Shown: piece after piece, positions 1-9,962 of the stretch
Layout of the letters: each line of letters begins with the position of its first letter
Numbering within the stretch: the first letter of the stretch is position 1
Translations under genes and position numbers: made by a program
Assembly (NCBI GenBank): GCA_021018995.1
Contig: JAJIZI010000025.1
Coordinates: forward strand, 124,001 to 188,000
Reading direction: 5' to 3'
DNA length: 64,000 nucleotides
DNA from: Chloranthus sessilifolius
Lineage: Eukaryota; Streptophyta; Magnoliopsida; Chloranthales; Chloranthaceae
Notes under the pieces: model-generated
Databases searched by the model: none
Seen by the model: the letters and a program-made list of their open reading frames with translations, nothing else
Told to the model about the DNA's origin: nothing

Positions 1-377
1 TTCCACAAGCAAAAGCTCTTTCATTCAATAATAAAAAACTAATTACATTGTTTATGGAGAGACCTTATATAGGAGGTCTTAAAATAAAACCCTAAACGAA
101 AATAAACATAAAAAGACAAATTTACCCCTAAAACATAAGTTCGAATTCAAAAAAATTTCATAATTGCGCGATTTCGTTCGATCGAAATAAGGGTTCGATC
201 GAACGAAATTTCGTTCGATCGAAATAAGAGATCGATTGAACGAAAATTTGATTTCCCCTTCTTTACCCCTGGTTTCTCCTCCTTTACACATGGTTCTGAT
301 TTCCATTCCGCTTCTTCTAATGTCGGTACACGCGAAACGGTCCGTATCTGATGTCTACAATGTCGGCGTCCCCGTCA
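1..377 (-). repeat. E1 3' LTR, truncated by window start
   Basis: Matches the inner part of 5688-6065. It ends in CA at 377, followed by ATTCTCCCGGG, which reads on the minus strand as a short purine-rich tract just before the LTR start TGACGGGG. It holds the palindromic word TTCGATCGAA in several copies (about 175-245), also present in E3 and E4 LTRs. Confidence 0.9.
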
Positions 378-454
378 ATTCTCCCGGGCCGAAAAGGCTT
401 CATCATCGATGAAGCGACGTCGTGATAGCGATCGAGCATGTCGAGGTTCAGGCG

Positions 455-799
455 TCACACCTCATCTTCCGTTAACCATGTGTTCTCGGAGTCCGGCTTT
501 CCCAACCACTTAACCAAGTATTTTTGAAATCCTCTACCATGGGTGGATATCGCAAAATCATCGAGTATCCCTTCGATCTCATCTCTCCTCTGCGTCCGTG
601 GGGAAGGGAAGGGAAGGGAAGGGAAGGGTAGGGGCTGCAGGGTGGGGTTGAAATGTGGGCTCGGGGCTGGTTGGAAGGGGTTGGTGGGGGGTGGGGCTGA
701 GGCCGAAGAAGGAACTAGGTCCTCCACATTGAACGTAGAGCTGACCCCAATATCTGGTGGAAGCTCGAGAACATATGCATTAGGTCCGCTCCTTGCCAC
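455..799 (-). pseudogene. E1 pol C-terminus with chromodomain
   Basis: A 114-codon open stretch. The N-terminal third (LELPPDIGVSSTFNVEDLVP) is the usual end of a chromovirus integrase, followed by a proline-rich linker coded by a GGGAA tandem repeat (597-628 on the plus strand). The last ~35 residues contain the chromodomain core LVKWLGKPDSENTWL, with the aromatic/Trp pattern of a methyl-lysine reader. In chromoviruses this domain is thought to steer integration to heterochromatin. Translation continues to about 430 and into the LTR. It is separated from the integrase by a broken stretch (800-968). Confidence 0.85.
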
Positions 800-968
800 T
801 ACTCTAAAGGCCCAGCGCCGCGAGCTTGGAGTTTCTTCGCAACTCCCGATAGGAATCGTTCAGGCATAACCTGAACCATCACATAATCCCCTACTTGGAA
901 TTCTTTGAAGCGCCTATGCGCATTCGCAGTTATCTTGTATTGTTTATTGCTCGCATTAATTTTTTTTT

Positions 969-1775
969 TTAAATTTCGGCATGCAATTCATGGATGTGCT
1001 GTGCGAATGCATCGGCTGACTCGGAAACTCGATGGGATGCAGGCATGGGGACTAAATCGATGGGTGTTCTAGGCCTATGACCAAGTACAACCTCGAAAGG
1101 ACTCATGCCTAGAGACCTATTGACTGAATTGTTGTATGCAAACTCGGCTATAGGCAACGTAGAATCCCAAGTCCTAGGATGATCACCGACTAAACAACGA
1201 AGGAGATTATCTAAGCTCCTATTGGTGGATTCCGTTTGGCCATCAGTTTGAGAATGATAGGCCGAAGAAAATTGGAGCATGGTACCCATCATGTGCCATA
1301 AAGTCTTCCAGAAAGAACTGGTAAACTTCACGTCCTGATCCGACACCATAGTTTTGCTTAACCCATGGAGACGCACAACTTCCCCGAAAAATAATTTGGA
1401 TATGTGAACCGCATAAGAGGTTTTAGAGCAAGGTATGAAGTGGGCCATCTTGGAAAAGCGGTCCACTACCACAAAAATGGAATCGTGCTTCCGTTGAGTC
1501 TTAGGAAGTTCGAGCATGAAATCCATAGAGATATCTTACCACGGGGTGTGTGGCACGGGTAACGGGGTGTATAAGCCTGTATTCTGCTTAATTTGCTTCG
1601 CAACTTGGCATATACGACATTGTTTCACGACTCTAGAGACATCCCTCATAAGGCTAGGCCAATAAAACCTATCCCCAACGAGCGCACTGGTCTTATCGCG
1701 CCCAAAATGTCCGGCAATTCCTCCGGCATGTAACTCCCAGATGAGGAAGTTATGCAATGAAGTGCGAGGATACAC
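969..1775 (-). pseudogene. E1 integrase (zinc finger and DDE core), one stop
   Basis: The first part (1536-1775) has the HHCC finger (HAGGIAGHF then CRICQ). The second part (969-1526) has the DDE catalytic core: Asp in SMDFMLELP, Asp in MVSDQDVKF and Glu in DGQTESTN, followed by the usual AEFAYNNSVNRSLGMSPFE block. The two parts are in the same frame and separated by one TAA around 1530, where related elements have Trp-Glu-Asp; a single substitution would explain it. The catalytic triad is intact, unlike protease and RT. Confidence 0.92.
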
Positions 1776-1970
1776 AAACGATTTCCTTTAAACAAATACC
1801 CATCCAACATGGTATACTCGGAGTTAATTTCCCAAAATTTTGCCCCGAAATCTGGGAAATTAGGATAATCTTGTTTCAACTGCTCAAATCCGATGACCTC
1901 GGTGCTCATAAACTGCAAAGTTGCCACTCAACGACTAAGCTCATCAGCTGCCTTGTTCTTGGCATTGACC

Positions 1971-2270
1971 TTATGCTTGAAGGTACTCGACCCACTTCGT
2001 GTGATTTGGGTTCAACTTTTTCTGGGAAGCAAGGAAACGTAAGGCTTCATGGTAAAAAAATAACACAAATTTCTGCAGTCTCAGATAATGTTTCCAATAC
2101 CAAAGAGATCGGATGACCGCATAAAACTCCTTGTCATAGGTAGAGTATTTCTGTTTTGCCTCATTAAAATTCTCACTAAAATAGACTACCATGCCTACAC
2201 CCGACGCATCACATGCTACTTCAAAGACTTTAGAAAAGTCTGGTAGGCGCATGACTGGTACAGTAACCAT
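1971..2270 (-). pseudogene. E1 RNase H domain
   Basis: Reads VPVMRLPDFSKVFEVACDAS, YSTYDKEFYAVIRSLWYWKHY, and SQKKLNPNHTKWVEYLQ, the standard order for a Ty3/gypsy RNase H that degrades the RNA strand during reverse transcription. The first catalytic Asp (CDAS) and the Glu (KEFYAV) are visible; the DHEAL block reads YHEAL, so that Asp is replaced by Tyr. The VLSQ stretch is also changed. Frame breaks separate it from RT (about 2300) and from integrase (1776-1970). Confidence 0.88.
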
Positions 2271-2312
2271 TTTCTCTTTTATCTTGGCAAAGGCCCTCGT
2301 CGCGGCTTTGTT

Positions 2313-3232
2313 TCACAGGAACTCTCCTTTTCTCATGCAATCAATAATGGGAGCTATTTTGGTGCTAAAGTTTAGAATGAAACGACGATAAAATGTGGCC
2401 AATCCATGGAAGCTACGAACTTCATGAATATTCTTAGGCTCGGGCCACTCCACAATGGCCTTAACCTTTGCAGGGTCCGCAACCATCCTGTCTACCGAGA
2501 TAATGAATCCCATGAATACAACAGATTTCTGCACGGATGTTCACTTCTTGAGATTCGCGTATAACCTTTCTCCCCTCAAGGTTTCGCAAATCAACCTTAG
2601 GTGGATAATGTGTTGTTCCTTGTCCAGACTGTAAATTAAGATGTTACCAAAATATACAAGGAATTTGCCTAGGAATGGCCTTAACACTTGGGTCATTAGC
2701 CTCATGACTGTGCTCAGGGCATTGGATAGCCCAAAAGGATGACCTTCCACTCATAAAGACCGTCTTTGGTCTTAAAGGCGGTTTTCTATTCATCGCCAGG
2801 GTGAATACGAACCTGATGGTAGCCACTTTTAAGGTCTATCTTGGAAAAGATAGTGGTGCCAACCATCATATCGATCATGTCATCGAGCCTCGATATGAGA
2901 AATCGATATTTAACCGTAATCTTATTAATTGCACGACTATCCACACACATGTGCCATGTACCATCTTTCTTAGGCGTGAGTAATGCGGGAATAACACACA
3001 GGCTCAGACTCTCTTGAATGAACCCCTTCTGAAGGAGCTCACTGACTTGCTGAGTCAACTCGGCGTGCTCAACCGGATTCAACCTGTAGTTGGGCAGGGT
3101 TGGTAATGTATATCCGGGAACCAAGTCGATTGCGTGTTGAATGTCACGCATGGGAGGGAGCTCATTAGGTAAGTCTTCGGGGAAGACATCCGCAAATTCA
3201 TTCAGGAGTACTTTCAACGGTGACGACGACAT
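2313..3232 (-). pseudogene. E1 reverse transcriptase, inactive catalytic site
   Basis: Three overlapping open stretches, in different frames, cover the RT. 2786-3232 gives the start ([57 protein letters not shown]). 2541-2750 gives GLSNALSTVMRLMTQVLRPF and the catalytic region, where the family's YFDD box reads YFGN, so both metal-binding Asp positions are damaged. 2313-2534 gives [13 protein letters not shown] and the thumb [15 protein letters not shown]. Frameshifts near 2540 and 2790 plus the YFGN box make it non-functional. Confidence 0.92.
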
Positions 3233-3932
3233 ACACTATGCTCTCATCTAACGATACCCTCTCGAACTCTGAAGGTCTCACAATGTTAATGGCCTTGGAT
3301 TGGCCTCCCTTCTTTTCAACTTTGTTGACCGATGGTGCTTTGAGAGTCAAAGGGTTAAAAGTGATTTTCTTGCCCTTATAATTGAACGTGCAAATATTAG
3401 ATCGACCAAAAATGGTCACGTTCAAGTTATAAAGTCATGGCCTCCCTAAGATGATGTGGCCCACATCCATCGGCACCACATCGCACCATAAGGTGTTCGA
3501 GTATGAACCCAATTGTATGAGTACACGATACCTCTGTGACACGGGAATGGATGAGGAGGCAACCCATGCGACTTTGTAAGGTCTCGGGTGGGCTTCGAGG
3601 GTAAGCCCTAGGTGGGTGACCATATATTCTGACACCACATTGGTGCAACGTCCGCTATTCACAATAACCCTACAACTTTTTGTCCCACATGTGGCAAAGG
3701 TGTGGAAGATATTCTCCATCCGCCAATCTTCTTTTTCATCCCGTTGAGGTTGATCAAATGCACACCTCACAACTAGAGCACGACCCATGTCATCACCTTC
3801 CTCGTCACTAGGTGTGACATTCGGTTCAAAGACCTCTTTTTCATAAACTCCCTCACTCTCTTCTCCTTCTCCGTCGATGAAAAGATTCCTTTGTGGGTCT
3901 CTCATGGGGCATTGGGCGGCAAAGTGTCCCAA
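3198..3932 (-). pseudogene. E1 gag end and aspartic protease, active site changed
   Basis: Begins inside the gag zinc knuckle (LGHFAAQCPMRDPQR), goes through an acidic linker (PSDEEGDDMGRALVVRCAF) and reaches the retropepsin. The expected DSG active-site triplet reads NSG within SCRVIVNSGRCTNVVSEYM, which removes the catalytic Asp. The remainder (3198-3425) joins protease to RT with IVRPSEFERV and the RT N-terminus. A frame break lies near 3430. Confidence 0.85.
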
Positions 3933-4915
3933 TCATTGACATTTATAACACTTGACATGAGACCCACTCTTCGAGGATTCTCCAACTACACCATTTCCTT
4001 TGTCAATCCGCACATTGGTAGATGTGGATTGTGTGGGTTTGGGAGGCGGGTTCCCAGCATTAAGTCTCACTTCGCCGGTACGGGGTTGACCGGTGTGAAA
4101 ATCAGATCGCCTAACCACTGTCATTTTCAAATATCGTTCAAGGTCTTGAACGACGGTGTAACATTCGGCGAGAGTCTCAACAGGGTGGGAGACTAACTCT
4201 TTTTACAAGTCAAGTCTCAATCCGGTGCGAAATCTGAATAAAGTGACTTGAGGGTCTTCGGACACTTTGGCTATCATAATGAAATTTTCAAATTTGCCAA
4301 TGTAATCCGTTACGGGCATACTACCTTGGCATAGATTTTGCCATTGGTCGAGGAGACGATGATAGTATGAGGAAGGAACGCACTTCTTTGTAAGTCGCTC
4401 TTTCATGTCCTCCCAACGGGTAATGGGAGTACAACCCGCATTCGTTCTGATGCGTTCAACGTTGACGCAAAAGAGTCGAGCTTGGCCTATGAGTTTCATT
4501 TTAACAAGTCTAACACACCTCTCATCGCTCATGCCAAACCACTCAAAGTGCTGGTCCATATCGGATAACCAATCGAAGAAGACTTGAGGGTCTAATCTTC
4601 CATCGAAAGTTGGGAACTCAACTTGGACATTTTAGAAGTTTCCTTCCGGTCGTAGTCATCCCCATGATGATCCATCCTATGATTACGGTTTTTAGATTAT
4701 GTTGGTAGCCGTCACGTTGACATTGGACCATTACGCTCACGGTGTGGTTCGAAGTACTCATCACCCTCATTTAACCTATTGACCCGGTTTAACAACCTCT
4801 CATTGGACGTTTCAAGGTTCTTTTAGGCTGTCTCCATAGCAGCCATTCGATCATTGATCGATTTTAAATCAGCCCTCATGCCATTAAGAGCCTCGACAAT
4901 CCTATTCATGTCCAT
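3933..4915 (-). pseudogene. E1 gag (capsid and CCHC knuckle), broken
   Basis: A plausible start is the ATG whose complement is at 4913-4915 (MDMNRIVEALNGMRADLKS), a coiled-coil-like N-terminus. The capsid part at 4203-4559 reads FEWFGMSDERCVRLVKMKLIG and, further on, ITRWEDMKERLTKKCVPSSY, LLDQWQNLCQGSMPVTDYI and FRFRTGLRLDL, the retrotransposon gag core. The zinc knuckle CYKCQ-x-LGHFAAQC is split by a TGA at about 3932, where Gly is usual. Several stops lie in 4560-4900. Confidence 0.87.
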
Positions 4916-5091
4916 GGTGATACGGTTCACTAATGACGGATTCTAGAATGACATGCAAAATGAACTAACAATGAAGGGGAACTTTTGACAAACACGAGAT
5001 GTGCACACTTTGGCAAAGCAGAACGATGCAATGAAAATTAAAGTGCAATGAATTTCAATGCCACACAAATATGCCCTAACCTATAACCTAA

Positions 5092-5103
5092 GCTCTGATA
5101 CCA
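5092..5103 (-). promoter_or_regulatory. E1 primer-binding site (initiator Met tRNA)
   Basis: On the minus strand this reads TGGTATCAGAGC, the common plant primer-binding site complementary to the 3' end of initiator methionine tRNA. It lies four bases inside the 5' LTR edge, as expected. Confidence 0.92.
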
Positions 5104-5107
5104 AAAC

Positions 5108-6065
5108 TGACGCAGGACAAAACCCTAAACTACGTGAATGCGATTAATTAATTACTTGCCGAAATTAATTTAAATTAAATTGAACAATGAATCTGAAAAT
5201 AAAGCGAACACCTTAGAGCTTCATTGTTTTCCATGCAGAAGATCACGTTCGGATTCTGAAGAGGGTCCAGTTTTCGCACTAGATCCGTTAGAGTTGCGGT
5301 GCAGATCGGTCTTAGAGATAGAACTTTAGGTTTTCCAGATTAGGGCGCTTACTCGTGGTTCAATGGTGGGGTCACTGATTTTCTCCGGGATTTTGAATAT
5401 TAGGTCGTTTCTGGTTGGATGGCTGGATTTTGGATGTTGTGAGATGAGTTTGAATTGGTGGCTCTGTTGAAAACTAGGGTTTATGGTTTTTTGGCAGAAT
5501 CTAGGCTTTATGGGATCAAAGAAAGCAAAGAGAGAAAATAAAAGATAGATATAGATAGTAGATAGATTTTGTGGGCTTCACACCCTTGGCTTCACACCAA
5601 ATCCTTCTTGGGAAGAAGAAGAATCACTCTTTGAAGAAACTCATCTCAAGTTCCACAAGTAAAAACTCTTTCATTCAATAATAAAAAACTAATTACATTG
5701 TTTATGGAGAGACCTTATATAGGAGGTCTTAAAATAAAACCCTAAAACGAAAATAAACATAAAAAGACAAATTTACCCCTAAAACATAAGTTCAAATTCA
5801 AAAAAAGTTCATAATTGCGCGATTTCGTTCGATTGAAGTAAGGGTTTGATCGAATGAAATTTTCGATCGAAGGAAATAAGGGTTCGATCGAACGAAATTT
5901 TGTTCGATCGAAATAAGGGATCGATCGAACGAAAATTCGATTTCCCCTCCTTTATGCTTGGTTTCTCCTCCTTTACGCCTGGTTCTAATTTCCATTCCGC
6001 TTCTTCCGACATCGGAACACATAAAAATGGACCGTATCCACGCCTTCAATGTCGGCATCCCCGCA
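5108..6065 (-). repeat. E1 5' LTR (about 958 bp)
   Basis: Bounded by TG at 5108 and CA at 6065 on the plus strand. Its outer part matches 1-377. It contains, on the minus strand, a TATA-like stretch in CCTATATAAGGTC (about 5711-5723) and the palindrome array TTCGATCGAA (about 5823-5940). A (GATA)n-like tract lies at 5546-5572. Confidence 0.92.
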
Positions 6066-7700
6066 CTCCACCTTTGTAAACACAATACACACAAGACATG
6101 TGCCATCACAAGACTACCCAACCAAAACCCAAAGCAGCAACCCCACCCAAAAAGAAAGTTAAAACCTTCGAGGCAATCATCAAGGATTTGCCTTGGGGAA
6201 GAATGGAGATTGGTGCTTCAAAGAGCCCTAAGTCTGGTTCTGCTGCCTCAAAAGGCAAACCTGCAAACAAAGGGAAAAAGGTGGCCAAATCACAGACCTC
6301 GGCACGTATCCCTGCCTCTCAAGCAAGAAGGATGCTTGACCAACCCCCATCCACAATGAATCAACATATCATTGGGGTTGAAGTTTGGGTCTCGACCGAC
6401 TTTTATTATGACTTGGAATAACTGAGCCCGACATCCAGTACTATTTGGATGCCCAGCTTGAGTATTTCCTAGAGCCGGACCGAGTCCCAGTCTATCCAAG
6501 ACTGGTGATGACCGCAACAGTCTGTCCCCTGCGTTCTCCATAGTCATCGATGGTCACACCATTCATATTACGCGGGAACATATTGCTGACGTAACTGGTA
6601 TTCCTCTAGAAAAACCTGAGGAAACAACCCTATTACTACCACAACCAGCCTTGCCTGATTTTGTCCAAATGGTCACCGAAGGCTAAATTTATGAGGAAAG
6701 AGTTAGAGGACAAAGACCTCTCTCTTCATGTTATGAATGTCTTGCTCTATAAGACGATCCACCCAATAGGCCATGGACCTAAGCGGAGGCTTGACTTTGT
6801 TAAAAGCCCTCTACTCTATGTTCAAGAGATACTAGCTGGATGTGCCAGATTACTTCCTTGAGGTAATGGATACTGTCAGGGAGAAACTTACCCAAACCAA
6901 ATATGAGAAATTAAAACTCGATCTCCCTTTTGGTGGCTTAATCACTCTTCTTATCGAAAGCGATTACCAATTGGAAGAATAAGAGTAGAAATCCCCTAGA
7001 AAGACAGATCATCTGAATTCAACGGTTTGCAAATGGACTCTTAAGGAGGAGAATAAAAGTAAAATACATGATGGCTCCTTCAAGAAGAGAGGTCCAAAGA
7101 GTGGTACCTTTGTACCCTCTACAGTTGAGGCCATCCCCACATTGGCAACTGAAATTAGTTCTGGCACTGCTACAACAGCACCAGAAGTAGTTCAAGACAG
7201 ACCAACTGTTTTGACTACTGTTTCTCCCACAGCTCCTCTTGAGACAGTGGTGAGTGAGGGTGTGAGTACTTCTACTCCACCCCAGGAAATTTTGGATTCC
7301 ACCACTCCACTGATCCCTGTTCTGATACCCGGACTATCAACAGAGTCATCACCAATCCAAGCCCCACTACCTGTATATGACTCTTCCTTGGACTCGCCAA
7401 AAGGCCCTCCTTTCCCTACTTCACCCACAAGAGGCACTTTGCCAATCACAAATGAAGCAGGCCCTGTTAGTCCCAAATCTCCTGTTGCATTACCCATCAC
7501 TTCCACCACAGCAGAGGAGATCCCACCACATACCACTACCCACATAGAATCTCTGAGTGCGCATTGCCGAGCACTCCGATGTACATTGAATCTGTTCCTT
7601 CCCCTACCATTGCACCATGCGATGCACATACTCAAATCCCATGCACTTATACAGGCATTCCAATGGTGAGCGTCATGACCTCCATTGACATTAGTGACAC

Positions 7701-7930
7701 CAAGGATCAAAATGCCGGTTTTCTGGTATGTATCGTCCGGGCTGAAAACCGGTACGTATCGGACGATACGTACCGGAACAGTAACATACCGGACGATACA
7801 TTGAATGTATCGTCCGGTATTAGCCATATAAATGGGCGATACGGTACATTTAATGTACCGTATCGTCCACCTCCGATACCGATACGTATCGTCCGATACG
7901 TATCGGTATCGGATGATATTTTGATCCATG
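7701..7930. mobile_element. H1: hAT-type MITE, 230 bp, CGATACGTATCG words
   Basis: Starts CAAGGATCAAAAT and ends ATTTTGATCCATG, an imperfect inverted repeat. Flanked by AGTGACAC (7693-7700) and AGTGAGAC (7931-7938), an 8-bp TSD with one mismatch; 8 bp and CA...TG ends are hAT hallmarks. The interior is built of repeats of CGATACGTATCG and CCGGACGATACA in both orientations, around a short core near 7826 (CATATAAATGGGC). No coding capacity. It interrupts the E2 ORF. Confidence 0.85.
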
Positions 7931-8360
7931 AGTGAGACCCCAATGGGGGAGTTCACGACTCTTTTACATGAGAGCTCTCCACCAGGCATTATTCCTCCTG
8001 CTGCCTCTGCATCCACTGCATCAGGGCTTGCTGCTGACTGGGAACAACGATTTCTGGAGATGGAAGCATGGCAGAAGGAAAATGCCCAGCGCCTAGCATC
8101 AGTTCCTGAGCAGCTTAAGGGATTGATGAATGAGGTGAATGTGCTTAAAACTGAATTCAGGCCCCAAAGCGTGGACACCACTGTCCGCAATGAGGTGGGG
8201 ACTTCGAGCACTCAACTCACCACACCACCACCACCTCTGTCCCAACCAGTTGAATGGTAGCATCACCTTAGGCTATCACACCCGGATCTCTGTCAAGGCA
8301 AGAGCAAGCTATAATTATACAGACACTTCGACAACAAGCTCTGCACGATGTGGGTGCTGC

Positions 8361-9067
8361 CAGTGTTCTTAAAGGCGGCCAGGCAGTTCGGGGCCCCGGG
8401 CGCCCCGGTTTAGCCCTGGGCGGCTTCCTGGGCGGACTGGGTTTGGGGCGGCCGCCTAGGCGGTCTGGGCGGATGTCTGGCGGCTCGAGCGGCCGCCTGG
8501 GGGTTTAAAGTCGGGGCGGGGCAATTTATAAATTAATGGGCTTTTACCTGGTTGGGTCGAGTTATCAAAAGGTCGGGCATATGCCATTTTTTTATTGGAC
8601 GCCAGCCAACCCGACCCGTCGACGACCCTTAAATTTTAAAGCCCTTATTGCCCAGGGATAATGCTCCTTACCGACATTTAAACACCAAAATGGTGTTTAA
8701 ATGATCTTATACCACTAAAGTTAAGACTTTTAATCTAACATTGTTGAAGTGTGATTATCATTATTACACGTGGTGAACATATGTGATCAATCTAAATTAT
8801 CCACGTGGCAATCTATCACTGAAACATGTCTTAGCCCAAAGAAACATGTCTATAAGTGGATTTGAATCATACGAATGATGAACCTATAAATGGATCTGAA
8901 TGTTATATATGTTTATGTTGAAATAAAGTATGTATATCACTATATGTATGCAAATATATAGATATATACTTCGGGGCCGCTTGAATCTTGGGGCGCCCTC
9001 GGCTACCCGATGACTTCAGAACATCCACTCGACAGCCCGAACTTGCCCAACGACTTTAAGAACATTG
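8361..9067. mobile_element. H2: hAT-type non-autonomous element, 707 bp, GC-rich end
   Basis: Perfect 8-bp TSD GGTGCTGC (8353-8360 and 9068-9075). Ends CAGTGTTCTTAAAG and CTTTAAGAACATTG are inverted repeats with one mismatch. The first ~160 bp is very GC-rich with palindromes such as GGCGGCCGCC and CCTAGG, and the last ~100 bp has a shorter GC-rich mirror (8972-9060); the middle is AT-rich with no ORF. Non-autonomous hAT. Confidence 0.92.
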
Positions 9068-9295
9068 GGTGCTGCAATGCTTACCAAGGCAAAAAATGAA
9101 GTATATAAGCAATTTCAAACAGTAGTAGCCAAATTCAAGCACGAGAGTACCCAACTGAAAGGCAAAAACCTGTTGCTTGAAGAAGAAAAGAAGAGCTGGG
9201 AGCCACTCAGCCACAAGAAGAAAATGCTCGTCTGAAGAACTCAAGTTGCTACATAGAACTCCAATATGAGAGAGAGGGATCGCTAGCTACACTAG

Positions 9296-9730
9296 ATGGG
9301 TAGAAGAAAGAAATTGCTGCCATACATGGTGGAGGTATACACTATTACTCGGTTACAGGATGAAAACAAGAAGCTGCAAACTGAAGCACACTTACAATTC
9401 CAAGTGATCACCAAATTAACCAACGATTTGAAAACAAAGAAAGATGTCGAGGAAGAAAGAAAATCCATGGAACTAAAGTACAACGCTTTGCTAGAAGAAA
9501 ATGAAGCTCTTGAAAGTCTATGCCACAAATTGCAAGCAGAACTTCAGTACGCTCCAATTGAGAAATACATGGAACATGTGGCAGAAGCATGGGACCCATT
9601 TGATGCCACCATTGCTTTGGTAGTACACAATCTGAGGAACGACATTCCCCCTGCTTCAACAACATCTCAGGCCCAGACATCATCATCTTCTCCTCAAGCC
9701 ACTGTCCAAAGTACTCCACCAAGTGAGTAA
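9296..9730 (+). pseudogene. Coiled-coil C-terminus of the E2 ORF
   Basis: A 144-codon open stretch ending at TAA 9728-9730. Residues ~15-85 are a Leu/Glu/Lys heptad-rich coiled coil (TRLQDENKKLQTEAHLQFQ, ELKYNALLEENEALESLCHK), then a Ser/Thr/Gln-rich tail. 9076-9240 upstream carries more coil in another frame (KNEVYKQFQTVVAKFKHEST). It is the natural end of the ORF before H2 and frameshifts separated it. Confidence 0.6.
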
Positions 9731-9962
9731 GCTACACTGCAGATCATCTTCATAAGCTCACAGGTACAACCTTTGGTAGGACATTGTTTCCTTTAAGTTT
9801 GGGGGTATACATTCTATTTGTTTTCTGCTTAAATTTTTGAAATTTATATATATATATATTTTCGTTTGTTTGTTTTAATTTGCTATTTGCTTTCTTTGTT
9901 TGTTTTAATTATGCTGAATACTTAAATTTTTGTATGTTTAAACCTGAGTTAGTTAATACATG

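Larger units (their letters stand above)
1..6065 (-). mobile_element. E1: chromodomain Ty3/gypsy retrotransposon (chromovirus), decayed
   Basis: An LTR element read on the minus strand in the order 5' LTR (5108-6065), PBS, gag, protease, RT, RNase H, integrase, chromodomain, 3' LTR (1-377, cut by the window edge). The chromodomain at the end of pol marks the chromovirus branch; RT and RNase H wording resembles the Reina/CRM side but the clade is not resolved. The two LTR stretches that can be compared differ at only a few positions in the first ~190 bases, so the insertion is not very old. Every domain has stops or frameshifts, and protease and RT have lost catalytic residues, so it cannot move by itself. 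The left TSD lies outside the window; the right flank begins CTCCA. Confidence 0.93.
6098..9730 (+). pseudogene. Putative plant transposon protein-like ORF, broken
   Basis: Open segments in changing frames. N-terminus (6098-6421): Lys/Pro-rich, basic (TPPKKKVKTFEAIIKDLPWG). About 6545-6860: IDGHTIHITREHIADVTGIP followed by LHVMNVLLYKTIHPIGHG and DYFLEVMDTVREKL, which resembles the domain annotated in plants as 'putative plant transposon protein' (a relative of gene-islet ORFs in LTR elements). 7142-7669: Pro/Ser/Thr-rich linker. 7931-8260: EQRFLEMEAWQKENAQRLAS, then the coiled coil at 9076-9730. Several stops (about 6420, 6680-7020) and insertions H1 and H2 break it. Function unknown; family assignment is by pattern only. 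Confidence 0.55.

Noticed and set aside
597..628. GGGAA tandem repeat as telomere-like sequence
   Set aside because: It lies in the proline-rich linker of E1 pol and does not match the plant telomere unit.
7192..8211. 339-codon minus-strand open frame
   Set aside because: Antisense to the E2 ORF and runs through MITE H1; the repeats in H1 keep it open. Not a gene.
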